Below, piece after piece: positions 1 to 9,809 of a stretch of 64,000 bases of DNA. Source of the stretch: Bombyx mori (lineage: Eukaryota; Arthropoda; Insecta; Lepidoptera; Bombycidae); the NCBI RefSeq assembly GCF_030269925.1, contig NC_085128.1, positions 1,986,501 through 2,050,500 on the forward strand, read 5' to 3'. The notes below the pieces were generated by a model that was not told the DNA's origin, searched no databases, and was given only the letters and a program-made list of their open reading frames with translations. Numbering within the stretch: the stretch's first letter is position 1; every line of letters begins with the position of its first letter. The translations under genes were made by a program, and so were the position numbers.

Positions 1-177
1 GAGACGTGGAGTTAATCCGCCCAGAGTTCTTAATGCGGGGGTTAATTAAGTTTTATTAATGAACCAGCCCCGGAGCGACGATTTAACGATTCGAATATGC
101 CGATATCGATTTTTTTTTTTTAATTGATGAATTACCAGACTTCCGTTCTATAAAATTATGTTTTATATATTTTTGAC

Positions 178-400
178 GTGACAACGTCTTATAATTCGAT
201 GAATCCGGCTGCACGCACGAAAAACATGACTCATGCGGCGTTACCTCGCTCTGAGGCGTTCCATTTAAGGCTTGAAGTGCAAGCGAGAGCGCGCAACGAG
301 CGACAAAGAGGCACAATCGGCCTCCGCGTTCGGCAGCGTTCGACATCTGTCTCTCTCCTACTTGAGTGAGCGATGCATCCGCGTGGACAGCTGCTATACA
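178..400. promoter_or_regulatory. CpG-rich promoter-like patch, unassigned
   Basis: This patch stands out from the AT-rich surroundings. It is rich in CpG and in GAG/GCG runs (for example GCGAGAGCGCGCAACGAGCG near 283-302) and CTCTCT near 351-356. It matches none of the repeat families in the window. The composition resembles GAGA-rich insect promoters or 5-prime untranslated exons. Both strands have short open frames across it (108 codons on minus, 63 on plus), but neither resembles a known protein. A promoter or first non-coding exon is an inference from composition only. Confidence 0.25.
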
Positions 401-987
401 ATAATACATTTACATGTTTTCCTCAAGTTTTCTTCAGGCAACGATAATTGTGATAATTGAAAAATGAAACCATTCCATCCGTATTTTCTAATGACGTTGT
501 TACATTCAACTATCGTCAGAAAACTGACTTTACAGACAACCGATTTTTTTTTGCTGGTTAGATGCTATTGAACTCTGAATCCATAAAACGTGGATGTTGG
601 TGCGCATTTTGCGACACGAATTAGAAATACTCAAATGAAAATTTCATCGGTGTCTTTGTAATTAGAAATGGAATGGAAATCGGGTATGACACTGGAAAAT
701 CCACACCAATATGAGACAAGCTTCAATTCAACAAGAAACAATTTAGTTTGCTTATCAGATAGACCACGACTTAAGGTTATTGTACTCAGAAATAAAAATC
801 GATGAGTTAGATAGAGACAAAAAATCTTGATTGGGTTTGTTTGAAATAAAATACCCCTAAAGGACTCTATTCCGCTGCGTTTAAGCTCACATTTTAATGA
901 TTTAAACTTAATTTTCTTTTGAAAACGTCTGTCTGATATTTAGCGACTGCTAAGCGAACACTACTTGTTAAAGATCATCATCATTTT
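401..987. other. Unrecognised AT-rich DNA
   Basis: No gene, repeat or RNA was recognised here. Confidence 0.4.
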
Positions 988-1234
988 ACTGATGGTAGGA
1001 CCTCTTGTAAGTCCGCACGGGTAGGTACCACCACCCTGCCTATTTCCGCCGTGAAGAAGTAATGTGTTTCGGTTTGAAGGGTGGGGCAGCCGCTGTAACT
1101 ATACTTGATACCTTAGAACTTATATCTCAAGGTGGGTGGCGCATTTACGTCGTAGATGTCTATGGCTGTAACCACGTAACACCACGTGGGCTGTGAGCTC
1201 GCACACCCATCTAAACAATAAAAATAAAAAAAAA
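988..1234 (+). mobile_element. Bm1-type SINE, 5-prime truncated
   Basis: The copy lacks the tRNA-like head and starts at the ACTGRTGGTAGGACCTCTTG body motif. It contains GGTACCACCACCCTGCC, GGTTTGAAGGGTGGGGCAGCCG and the terminal AACAATAAAAATAAAAAAAA tail. It belongs to the most abundant repeat in this window. Short open frames inside are not genes. Confidence 0.9.
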
Positions 1235-1907
1235 GTACAGATCTTGCTTCATATTGGAGCCATTGAATATGAATACTGGCGGTCGTCAACTGACTTCATC
1301 TTTTATCTAATCGGAATTTTCGTTGAGATCTTCGTACGTCATGGATAGTGCGTGATTCCTTAGTCATAAAGTTGTATTTTTATGTGCGTAGTCTAAGTCA
1401 CAAGCGTACTGAAGTAAAAAATGTTGATCTATAACTGTTACCATACAATAAGCAATACCTATGTATCTTTTTGCTTTCATTTCCAACTGTAATACAAGAA
1501 CTAGCAGCTTCGTAAAGATTTTTAAAAGGTGTTTGACAAAAAGTTTGAAATGTTATTATCACTCATTGGAATTGTCAATACCACGGAAGTCCATAACTCA
1601 TATGTTATTAAAGAAACTTATCATAAATTGATAACTAATTACATGGATGGCGACATTCACACTGTCATATCTATATGCTTTAGTCACCACTTAACAACAA
1701 GAGACCTTATTTGTCCCTCTGTGTAATAAATAAAAAAGAGCTAAAGTAACACTGACAAATAGCATCATAACACATTGCGTAATTTGATGCTGTAAAAAAT
1801 ATTTCTTGAAAGGTACTGTCAGCAAAAGATCCGGTTCACGTAGTTTAGGTATTTATTACAAGGAAAACCAACACCTTATTATTAACATACTGTAGTAACT
1901 AGTAAGC
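1235..1907. other. Unrecognised AT-rich DNA
   Basis: A 65-codon plus-strand frame at 1529-1726 resembles nothing I know, and its composition matches its surroundings. No repeat was recognised. Confidence 0.4.
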
Positions 1908-2132
1908 ATATTTTATTGCTTAGACGGCTGGACGAGCTCACAGCCCACCTGGTGTTCAGTGGTTACTGGAGCCCATAGACATCTACAACGTAAACGCGCC
2001 ACCCACCTTGAGATTATAGTTACGACGGCTGCCCCACCCTTCAAACCGAAACGCATTTCTGCTACACGGCAGAAATAGGCAGAGCGGTAGTATCTAGTCG
2101 TGCGGACTCAGAAGAGGTCCTACCACCAGTAA
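1908..2132 (-). mobile_element. Bm1-type SINE, 5-prime truncated
   Basis: Reverse orientation: a T-rich tail at 1911 leads into GACGAGCTCACAGCCCACCT and ends with GGTCCTACCACCAGTAA. The tRNA-like head is absent. Several substitutions suggest an older copy. Confidence 0.88.
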
Positions 2133-2930
2133 ATTTAATTATTAATTAAATATTAGTTATATTAAATTATTATTAAAAACAAGACGTTAGGCTGAATGAA
2201 ATTCCTTCAAGCAGTGCGGTGATTAAGCATGGATATAATTTCCAATAGATGTACATACCTTAGAGCAATATTCAAGGGACGGGGAAAGAATATAGTAAAT
2301 TCTAAACAATATGACGTAAAAAACAGTTTCGCTCGTAACACAAGGCGCTTCGCAATAATTTTGATATGCGACTTCGCAATGTCAAAACACGATAACGCAG
2401 CAAGCGCGAGCTGTAATCTAAGTATTTTATTTACTGCCTACCACCGTACGCGGTAGCTTGAAGATATACAACGACAGCCCACCGATACCTAGTAGCGAAT
2501 GTTACGGAGCTTGTTATGAATGAAATATAACTGTTATGTTTACGCACTCGGAGTCTAGTGGAAACACAAAGTATATTTTTGCTATACATTCGGAAAAAAG
2601 CCTATAAAAAATACAGGCACCCATAAGAGACGGCCGTAAGTAACGTGAATGCGAGCACAAACTCAGAGAAATCTCTATCGTACTGTTGGACAGCCGTCCT
2701 ATTATTCGAATTGAAAAATATGAGATCTCCATTACAGAAATAGACAGAGTAGTATGCATAGAGTGGTGGCATTTATTTTTACACACACCAATTCATGTAG
2801 ATCTGATTATTTTGTTCCGTAATTAATCGCTGTTAGCCTACGTGATTATTCCTGCTTCGGACTGATGAGTCACGATGAAACCACGGGCTCAACCTGAAAA
2901 GGTTTGCAAACATAGTAGTGCTTCGCTTAA
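2133..2930. other. Unrecognised DNA
   Basis: Short frames on both strands (75 codons at 2229-2456, 90 codons on minus at 2514-2786) match nothing recognisable. No repeat family was seen. Confidence 0.4.
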
Positions 2931-3130
2931 TCTACTGAATCACTGAGAAGATCCGGCGAGAAACTCGGTGGGCTGTGTCTATGGAGTGAGGTGCACATCG
3001 AACTCTTCGTCGTATTCGACAAGTTCCACAAAGACGTTGACCAGTGCTTGGAGAGTCTAAAAGAACCCAGAGTGGATCTGGAGAATCCAAAAGACATGTC
3101 GACGACGGCGGCATTGCATTGCCGGTCTGG
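2931..3130 (-). pseudogene. BMC1/jockey-like LINE 3-prime fragment
   Basis: On the minus strand this translates to a tail containing LHRHSPPSFSPDLLS. That is the degenerate counterpart of the LTHRHSPMSFSPHLLSG tail at 63138-63501 and related copies. On the plus strand the diagnostic GAGAAGATCCGGCGAGAAACT is at 2945-2965. Only the C-terminal end of ORF2 is present, and the downstream 3-prime UTR is missing. Confidence 0.65.
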
Positions 3131-4393
3131 AATCAAAACACGCGAGGTTTTGTAATAGAAATCAAAGCCACAAAAAAATTTAATTCGGGTAACAATCACC
3201 GTTCAGTTCAATCACAATTTCCAATTTCTGATGCTAAGTAGTAATACGCTTCGGCTTAAAGGTTGGAGCAGCTATCTGCTATACAATACAATTGTGATTT
3301 AGTCCTCATGTGTCAATATAAGATGTAAAAGTATCTATCTATCTTTAAATGGTATGTAGTTATTCTCATCGATAACCAGGTTATTGGTATTGTGTTACCT
3401 TAAATCTTTTTAGTACCATTTTACTAATTAAAATTTCTCTTTATCACAGTAAATTACTTTAGCACCATAATTAAATATACAAACTGAATAGTTCTCCTAA
3501 TTTTAAATAACCGCTTTCCCAATTACCAAATAAACCGGATAAACAATACTGAAACAATTTTTTTTATTGAAATCGGCATTATTGCGTTGTATCAGGCCCC
3601 ACATCAAGAGTTCCATTAAGCGTTGTCGTTGTAAATGGACGAAACGTGTACCAGTCCACGGATAATCCGGTTCATTTCATTTATAAATGAATATTATTTA
3701 CTTTTTTAGTTGTATTAGATGAATGAGCGCGGTGGAGTGGTTTGTTGTTGTCGAATTAAGTAATGTTTTCAGAACCGGTCTTGAACCGGTTATTTCTGTG
3801 CTGGAGATAAAATTATCCGGCTACAAATATTGGTTAGTGGTTCCTTGGACATAGAGTTCGAAACCTTCAGAACCATAGTCATTCATTTTGAAACATGTGG
3901 TATTCAAGAAACGATGGAATTATTTTTTAAATTTGAATTTTAATATGCTTTTCTAATAGCTGGATCACAGAAGAAGATCTCAAATTGGAACCGTTAAATC
4001 TAGAAAGTCCATTTTATAACCGGAAATCTTTCCGCTATCCATATTGTCTATATATATTGTCGGACTGACCAAAAACTTCCTCAAAGATTTTTTCTAAACG
4101 CACATGGATATAGGAGTTTTCCAATACAATTTAGGTGAACCAGTTATCCAAGATCAATCAATAACTATTCAATTATGAGCCAAAGAATATTTTAAGAGCC
4201 ATTGAAATTGCAATGTCTGTTATACCGGAAATATCCGCGCGGAGTCGGACGGTTGCCGGAGTTTCCGGACGCGGCGCCGGAAATAAGCGGAACAAATCCA
4301 GCCATCACTTCGCCATTGTGATACACGGCTTGATGGATAGCCGTACCTTACAAATTGTAATACCACAACGGTTTACGTTTTTATCCTCAAAAG
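3131..4393. other. Mostly unrecognised DNA with motif-rich patches
   Basis: A tiny Bm1-like remnant may lie at 3240-3275 (ACGCTTCGGCTTAAAGG). Paired ACCGGT motifs occur at 3772-3791. A GC-rich patch with repeated CCGGAAAT lies at 4225-4300. No coding gene was recognised; a 69-codon frame covers the GC-rich patch. Confidence 0.35.
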
Positions 4394-4630
4394 GAAATGG
4401 TTTTTTTTTATTGCCCTTGTAGGCAGACGAGCATACAGCCCACCAGATGGTGAGTGGTTACCGTCGCCCATGGACTTCAGCAATGCCAGGGGCAGAGCCA
4501 AGCCGCTGCCTACCACTTAATACTCTCCACAAGCCTCGTTTGAAGAAGGACATGTCATAGCGCTCGGGAAACTCCGTGGAGGGGAGTTCATTCCATAGCC
4601 GGATGACTTTTCGCAAAAATTGCTTAACAA
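4394..4630 (-). pseudogene. CR1-like LINE ORF2 C-terminus and 3-prime end
   Basis: On the minus strand this encodes the end of a non-LTR retrotransposon ORF2: KVIRLWNELPSTEFPERYDM, then FFKRGLWRVLSGRQRLGSAPG, then HGRR and a stop near 4458. A 3-prime UTR (CACCATCTGGTGGGCTGTATG) and an A-rich end follow, seen as T-rich at 4397-4408. I know the WNELPS..FKRGLWR pattern from CR1/Daphne-like lepidopteran LINEs; the clade is not certain. The copy is severely 5-prime truncated. Shorter relatives lie at 22058, 32222, 39437 and 62374. Confidence 0.75.
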
Positions 4631-5284
4631 AGAAAAAATCTATTTTTATCTATATGAAATATTTATTAGTGCATTCTACTCCAGTTTTTATATTCATTTG
4701 CGTAACGCCTAAGAAGTTTTTTTCTGATTTTAACGTTTTCAAAATTTCAGATTCTATCTATTAATTTTTAAATTATCAATTAAGTGTTACGTCTTTTATA
4801 AACAGCAAACCCTAAGTCTTTTTTCATAGACTAATAGCCCGGTACGCAAACAATCCATGATACCAAGAAGTTTAAAAAATTGCATTTCGCTTCATGGCAT
4901 CTTAATTGTACAAAAATATCTAACAAAAATTAGCGAGATAATAAAAAAAAACTCTATGAACTTCCAGTGTAATAATGACATTCATGTAAGAGTTTCTAAA
5001 TTTAAATGTATTATTTTTAATTGTGTCAGTACTTGTGACCAGACTGTATAATAGAATCATAGCTAACTTGTATCTTCAGTATAGTAACACTATGTATTAT
5101 TTACGTACAACAATGTATTGAGGCGTTCCCGTACAAAGAAACCAAACACGAAAAATTGTATTTTACCTAATAAATTTAGGATCACACGCTACATATAAAA
5201 AATAAGCTTAGTTCGTGAATGGAATTGAAGATCTCGACGAAATACGTCTTAGCCACATACGCCTTCGACAAAAACTATACTTTC
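4631..5284. other. Unrecognised AT-rich DNA
   Basis: Two small plus-strand frames (4576-4764, 4857-5051) look like chance frames in AT-rich sequence. No repeat was recognised. Confidence 0.4.
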
Positions 5285-5958
5285 ATCATATTTTTACCAA
5301 AATTCCCATAGACACAGCCCAATGAATCTCTCGCCGGATCTTCTCAGTGGGTCGCGTTTCCGATCCGGTGGTAGATTCTGCGAAGCACTACTCTTGCTAG
5401 GGTCAGTGTTGACATTACTCGTATTACTCCGGCTTGAGCGCCGTGAGCTCACCTACTAGTTTGTTCCAACAAACACAGGCTTGTTGTGCCGATGAGTAGG
5501 TTACATAAGATACGAAATTCATTCGGGTGTTTGTCTGTGCGCCTGTACAACAAAATCCCACAAGATGTTCAGAACCTACATAAACATAGGTTTAAGAAAA
5601 CTATTAAAGAACATCTGTGCAATAAAGCTAGAAGATTGCATAAAGTGGGAATGAGTTGCTCGCTCTGGGGATTTCAATATTGCAATAATTGTTACGTTAT
5701 AATACTCATTGTAAAAATGAATATTTAAAAAAAACTCTAATATTAAAAAAAGAAAAAAGACATGCCCGCTGAGTTTCTTGCCAGTTTTTCTCAGGACGGA
5801 GGCTAGTTTTTGTGAATTGGCGGTAGTTCTTTTTGACGTTCAACAAGTATGTACTTTCATTTATGACGAATAAAAAAAAAATTTATTTTGATTTTTGATT
5901 TTAAGGTTACGCTGAAATAGCCTCTCAAGGCTACCATCAGCTTGGGTAGGAAAAAAAA
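5285..5958 (+). mobile_element. BMC1/jockey-like LINE tail split by another LINE
   Basis: The first half (5285-5462) has TCTCGCCGGATCTTCTCAG, GCGTTTCCGATCCGGTGG and GTGAGCTCACCTACTAG. The second half resumes at about 5904 with AAGGTTACGCTGAAATAGCC and ends GGGTAGGAAAAAAAA. In the uninterrupted relative at 31256-31799 these halves are adjacent (CTACTAGTTAAGGTAACGC). The 440 bp between them are a later insertion. Confidence 0.8.
5463..5903 (+). pseudogene. LINE ORF2 C-terminal fragment with 3-prime UTR, nested
   Basis: Residues NSFGCLSVRLYNKIPQDVQN followed by HRFKKTIKEHLC fit the extreme C-terminus of ORF2 in jockey/CR1-like LINEs, which often reads SF..S.R.YN.LP..I and then FK..LK..L. The downstream UTR contains GCTGAGTTTCTTGCCAGTTTTTCTCAGG and ends in short repeats of TTTTGATT (5880-5903), a typical LINE tail. 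It is inserted into the tail of an older LINE. The reading frame spans 5486-5728 and is a remnant, not a host gene. Confidence 0.7.
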
Positions 5959-6280
5959 CAAAATTTAGCCAACAAACAGTAGTTCGCCAACTTGTACATC
6001 GAACGGAACCGCTGTGTGTACAGGCGTGTCAGCACGAACATTTTCAGGCATAGTGCAGTTCAATAACGCAGAAAATTATATCGCTCTGAGAGAACACAGC
6101 TGTGTAACGGAATGCTTAATGTTTACACACTTACAAATGATACCAATTTTGTTCAGAGAAAACAAAACCAGGGGTTAGTAGCCTTTTTCACCATGTAACA
6201 GCAACTATTATCGATAATACTTTCCCGGAGATAGATTTAGGTACTTTGATTATCCATACGTATATACATCTGATATTCTC
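5959..6280. other. Unrecognised DNA
   Basis: Nothing recognised. The ATCTGATATT at 6268-6277 recurs at 6532-6541 beyond the next Bm1 copy, so it may be that copy's target-site duplication. Confidence 0.4.
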
Positions 6281-6525
6281 ACTGGTGGTAGGACCTCTTG
6301 TGAGTCCGCACGGGTAGGTACCACCACCCCGCCTATTTCCGCCGTGAAGCAGCAATGCGTTTCGGTCCGAAGGGTGGGGCAGCCGTTGTAACTATACTTG
6401 AGACCTTAGAACTTGTATCTCGAGGTGGGTGGCGCATTTACGTTGTAGATGTCTATGGGCTCCAGTAACCACTTAACACCAGGTGGGCTGTGAGCTCGTC
6501 CATCCATCTAAGCAATAAAAAAAAA
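6281..6525 (+). mobile_element. Bm1-type SINE, 5-prime truncated
   Basis: Begins ACTGGTGGTAGGACCTCTTG and ends AGCAATAAAAAAAAA. The flanks share ATCTGATATT (6268-6277 and 6532-6541), a possible target-site duplication, although a few bases separate it from the element ends. It is followed 22 bp later by a second copy. Confidence 0.92.
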
Positions 6526-6547
6526 TTACTTATCTGATATTTACATC

Positions 6548-6790
6548 TTACTGGTGGTAGGTCCTCTTGTGAGTTCGCACGGGTAGATACCACCACCCTG
6601 CCTATTGCTACCGTGAAGCAGTAATGCGTTTCGGTTTAAAGGGTGGGGCAGCCGTTGTGATACTGAGATCTTAGAACTTATATCTCAAGGTGGGTGGCGC
6701 ATTTACGTTGCAGATATTTATGGGGTCCAGTAACTACTTAACACCAGTTGGGCTGTGAGCTCGTCTACCCATTTAAGTTATAAAAAAAAA
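6548..6790 (+). mobile_element. Bm1-type SINE, 5-prime truncated, second of a pair
   Basis: Same body and tail as the copy just upstream, in the same orientation. It carries a small deletion around the GCAGCCGTTGTGATACTGAG stretch. The independent substitutions suggest separate insertion rather than recent tandem duplication. Confidence 0.9.
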
Positions 6791-7221
6791 CGTGGATCTA
6801 ATTTTATTACATACTTTTGTTAACATGCAACTTATGTACAATACGATTATTTATCTAGGTCAAATCTTGCCAGTTAATAAGGGCTTGATACAAAAAGCGG
6901 CTAGTCTGTCAATTTATCTTAAAATAGAACTTAACTATATGTCTGAATTTTAGCTAAATTTTTAATACCTCATTATTATTATATTACATTGTGTATTAAT
7001 TGTATGTATATTTACGAATATATATATGTGTATGTGCAAATATGTGTATGTTTGTGTGTATGTATATAGGTATATATCACTGGGTACACCGCGCGTAATT
7101 CGTTTTCAAAAGATTTTTGTCCACCTGATGGTTGTCTGGAAAAGATCGCTCTTAGCGATAAGACTGCCAATTGTACTTTTGTTTTGTTTTTAATATTAAA
7201 ACTGCAGTGGGAGGTCCCCTA
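6791..7221. other. AT-rich DNA with TA/TG-rich simple repeat
   Basis: An imperfect TATATG/TGTATG low-complexity run lies at about 7011-7076. Otherwise nothing was recognised. Confidence 0.5.
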
Positions 7222-7345
7222 AATGAGTGCAGTAGAATGGCCTCGAGCAGGGAGAGATGGCGCGACATCGTGAGACGCATAACTACATGACGATCACGAC
7301 CACTCTGTCAAGAGGGACACGATTGAGAAGAAGAACTATCGCATT
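7222..7345 (+). mobile_element. LINE 3-prime end fragment, probably RTE-like
   Basis: The translation ends in MASSRERWRDIVRRIT and a stop. This looks like the '...DR.RWR..V' C-terminus of RTE-type lepidopteran LINEs. The 3-prime UTR has ACGATCACGACCACTCTGTC and AAGAGGGACACGATTGAGAAG. A second copy lies at 24871-24984 in reverse. It is severely truncated. Confidence 0.55.
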
Positions 7346-7377
7346 GTTTATTTATTTTTTGGTGTAAAATAAAGAAT

Positions 7378-7396
7378 GCTCTCTCTCTCTCTCTCT
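7378..7396. repeat. (CT)n microsatellite
   Basis: About nine CT units, just after the LINE fragment. Confidence 0.95.
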
Positions 7397-7962
7397 AAAT
7401 TCAATATTTCATCAAAATTACTAGTAATCACAAATTATTAAATAAATAAACCCAGTTAAGGACCACCTAGCTCCAACATACATTTTATGCGTAAACAATA
7501 TTGAACACACAATATTTCTCTATTTCCGTAGAAGTTCTAAAGTAAAGAAACGATTAGTTACGCGTCACGTGAAATAGAAATGAGGCATTCGTCACAGATA
7601 ATATAATGAAGGATATGAGGCGACCTCTGAAACTGTGAACTTCCGAAGTAAGACTGACAATGTTAAATTAATAATTAAGCAAATAAATACTCACGAGCTA
7701 GTGAGTATAGAATATAAAAGTGCCCAGCATATCAATGTAACATTAGCTTCCACACTTCACATTTATACATTAAGTATATAATATTTTATTTATTAATTTT
7801 GTTATATACAGGCAATTTTGTAATTAATATTTTCTATTCATAGATTCACTGTCATAATTACATACGCGTGTAAACTGTACCACGTTTGAAAGCAGTGAAA
7901 TAAAATTCAAACTAACTAATAAAACATTTTTCATGTCATGAACAAAAATTTATTCACACCAA
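7397..7962. other. Unrecognised AT-rich DNA with a TATA-like motif
   Basis: GAATATAAAAGTGCCCAGC near 7709-7727 resembles a TATA box. No open frame or known element follows within the next 220 bp, so no promoter is claimed. Confidence 0.35.
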
Positions 7963-8253
7963 CTAGCTGCCCGGCAGACTTCGTAGTGCCTCAATCGATA
8001 AATAAAAGACCTAAACTTTTGTATAAAATAAACTTAAAACAAACAAAAGGAATCCGTCCGACGGGGGACACATCAAAGGAAAAACAAAATTATTATTTTT
8101 ATTTAATTCCGAAGATTTTTATGTTTATCTACCTTTTAAACCTTCTCTGGACTTCCACAAATAATTTAAGACCAAAATTAGCCAAATCGGTCCAGCCGTT
8201 CTCGAGTTTTAGCGAGACTAACGAACAGCAATTCATTTTTATATATATAGATA
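7963..8253 (+). repeat. CTAGCTGACCC interspersed repeat, copy 1
   Basis: Begins CTAGCTGCCCGGCAGACTTC. It has a middle block GGAATCCGTCCGACGGGGGA and ends with CGTTCTCGAGTTTTAGCGAG (a potential hairpin with CTCG/CGAG arms) and a TATATATATAGATA tail. Four related copies are at 13126, 14206, 54817 and 61449 (reverse). The family is non-autonomous; an RTE-derived or Helitron-like origin is possible, but I cannot decide. A 126-codon frame (7938-8318) runs through it. Confidence 0.85.
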
Positions 8254-8553
8254 TAAAAGCAGATTCAATTTTACACACAAACGGCGCAAGTTCTAACGCA
8301 CAGTGGTCCCAACATTAACATTAAAACACGAGTTTAACCGCTTCCTGGATTATTCTACGAATAGTTATTAGTTAGTAGTAGTCTAGCGATTCGCATTCAA
8401 TACACATTCATTTTATTGGTAATGTGTTGTTTTACTTGTGTGGTTTGAAGTTCGATTCTCGTAAATATTTCATTTTAATGAAACTTTTTAGACACCCGTG
8501 GGCACAATAATGTGATGCATAAATTCGTTGAACATTTATTTAATAAAAAAAGA
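8254..8553. other. Unrecognised AT-rich DNA
   Basis: Nothing recognised. Confidence 0.4.
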
Positions 8554-8917
8554 TGTGTGGTGTCGTGGAACAGCGGATAAGAACGAAGTTCCTTATTATA
8601 AAAATATTAATTTTAAGTTCTATTCGAGGTATAAAGAAAATAAAACTGGAGGTTTCGCAACAAGCCACGGTCATTCGGTAACGTGCGAACTTATTGTGGT
8701 ACACTTCATTCACGGTTGTTTGCATAAGAGTTAGTGTATTGCGCAAACGAACGCTCTGAGATAGTGGTCAATTAATGATAAAAAATATGTTATTTTTTGT
8801 ACGTTATTACAAAGTTAAATCGTACACTGTGTGCATTATTAATAAAAATCTTACGTTATGGACGTTTTTTCTCGGTTAGGGTACCCCTCCGCATCGTCCC
8901 GTAAGGAACTTAGTTCC
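8554..8917 (+). repeat. GGAACGAAGTTCC repeat, copy 1
   Basis: Starts TGTGTGGTGTCGTGG after an A-rich run, then AGAACGAAGTTCCTTAT, and ends CGTAAGGAACTTAGTTCC before another A-rich run. The consensus from copies at 45011, 48959, 53013 and 59992 has GGAACGAAGTTCC palindromes near both ends and a GGTGTC-GTGG-GACACC hairpin at one end. The left hairpin is damaged here. No protein is encoded; overlapping 68-codon frames on both strands are incidental. Confidence 0.85.
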
Positions 8918-9036
8918 AAAAATAAAAGAGTTTTCATACATTCATACAACAGAGTTTTATATGAAACTAATAAATGTAATATTGAAATATGAATGTATTC
9001 ATTGTTCAAAAGATTTTTTATTTAAGAAGCAAAGAT

Positions 9037-9176
9037 TACTGGTGGTCCGGGAATTTTAGCTTCACCAGGACAGGTGGGCGAGCAAAGGCTCAGTCAGGAG
9101 GGAAGGGATTTGCTAACAATTGTCCCAGCGCCTGCGGAGAAGACCTAACAACACAAGGGCAGCTGCTTCGCGAATA
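9037..9176 (-). mobile_element. BMC1/jockey-like LINE 3-prime tail fragment
   Basis: On plus it reads GATTACTGGTGGTCCGGGAA, CACCAGGACAGGTGGGCGAG and AAGGCTCAGTCAGGAGGG, matching the 3-prime UTR of the longer copy at 16421-17516. Only the UTR is present. Confidence 0.75.
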
Positions 9177-9580
9177 ATAAATAAATAAACTTTATGGGAT
9201 ATAGTTTTTTAAATAAAGTTTTAGGAGAATGCATTTTACGACAACAACTTCGTACTTTCACTTCTAACGACGTCCGTATTTAGCAGTTACAATTTCCCAC
9301 CAAGCAACACTATCTTATTTCTCTAGATAAACAAATGATCTCACAGTCCATCTGGCGCTAAGTGACTACTGGATATCACCATGTTAATGCCTCCTTAAGT
9401 CAAAATAATATTAATAATGGGTTTGATTCCCTGTACTATAGAGACTTGCTTTTACATTTACTTCAATATTTATACATATATGCCATCCCATCTTTCAAGC
9501 CAAAAGCATTTAATGAATAACTGTTTCATTACCGAAATAGGGCTATATACACGCATGCGAATTTCCAATATGCTGGTTTT
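9177..9580. other. Unrecognised DNA with a possible old Bm1 remnant
   Basis: CTCACAGTCCATCTGGCGCT near 9340 resembles a degenerate reverse Bm1 end. Nothing else was recognised. Confidence 0.3.
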
Positions 9581-9809
9581 TACTGGTGGTAGGACATCTT
9601 GTGAGTCCGCACGGGTAGGTCCACTACCGTGAAGCATTAATGCGTTTCGGTTTGAAGGATGGGGCAGCTGTTGTAACCATACTGAGACCTTAGAACATAA
9701 TCTCAGGGTGGGTGACGCATTTACGTTGTATATGTCTATGGACTCCAGCAACCACTTAACACCAGGTGAGCTGTGAGCTCGTCCACCCATCTAACCAATA
9801 AAAAAAAAG
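9581..9809 (+). mobile_element. Bm1-type SINE, 5-prime truncated
   Basis: Begins ACTGGTGGTAGGACATCTTG and ends ACCAATAAAAAAAA. A small internal deletion removes part of the GGTACCACC...CCTATTTC block. Confidence 0.9.

Noticed and set aside
83..409. 108-codon minus frame and two plus frames at the window start
   Set aside because: No domain, and three overlapping frames on both strands in a CpG-rich patch, which suppresses stops; treated as composition effect.
7938..8318. 126-codon open frame
   Set aside because: It runs through an interspersed repeat present five times, so it is not a host gene; the shared frame is reported only as a finding.
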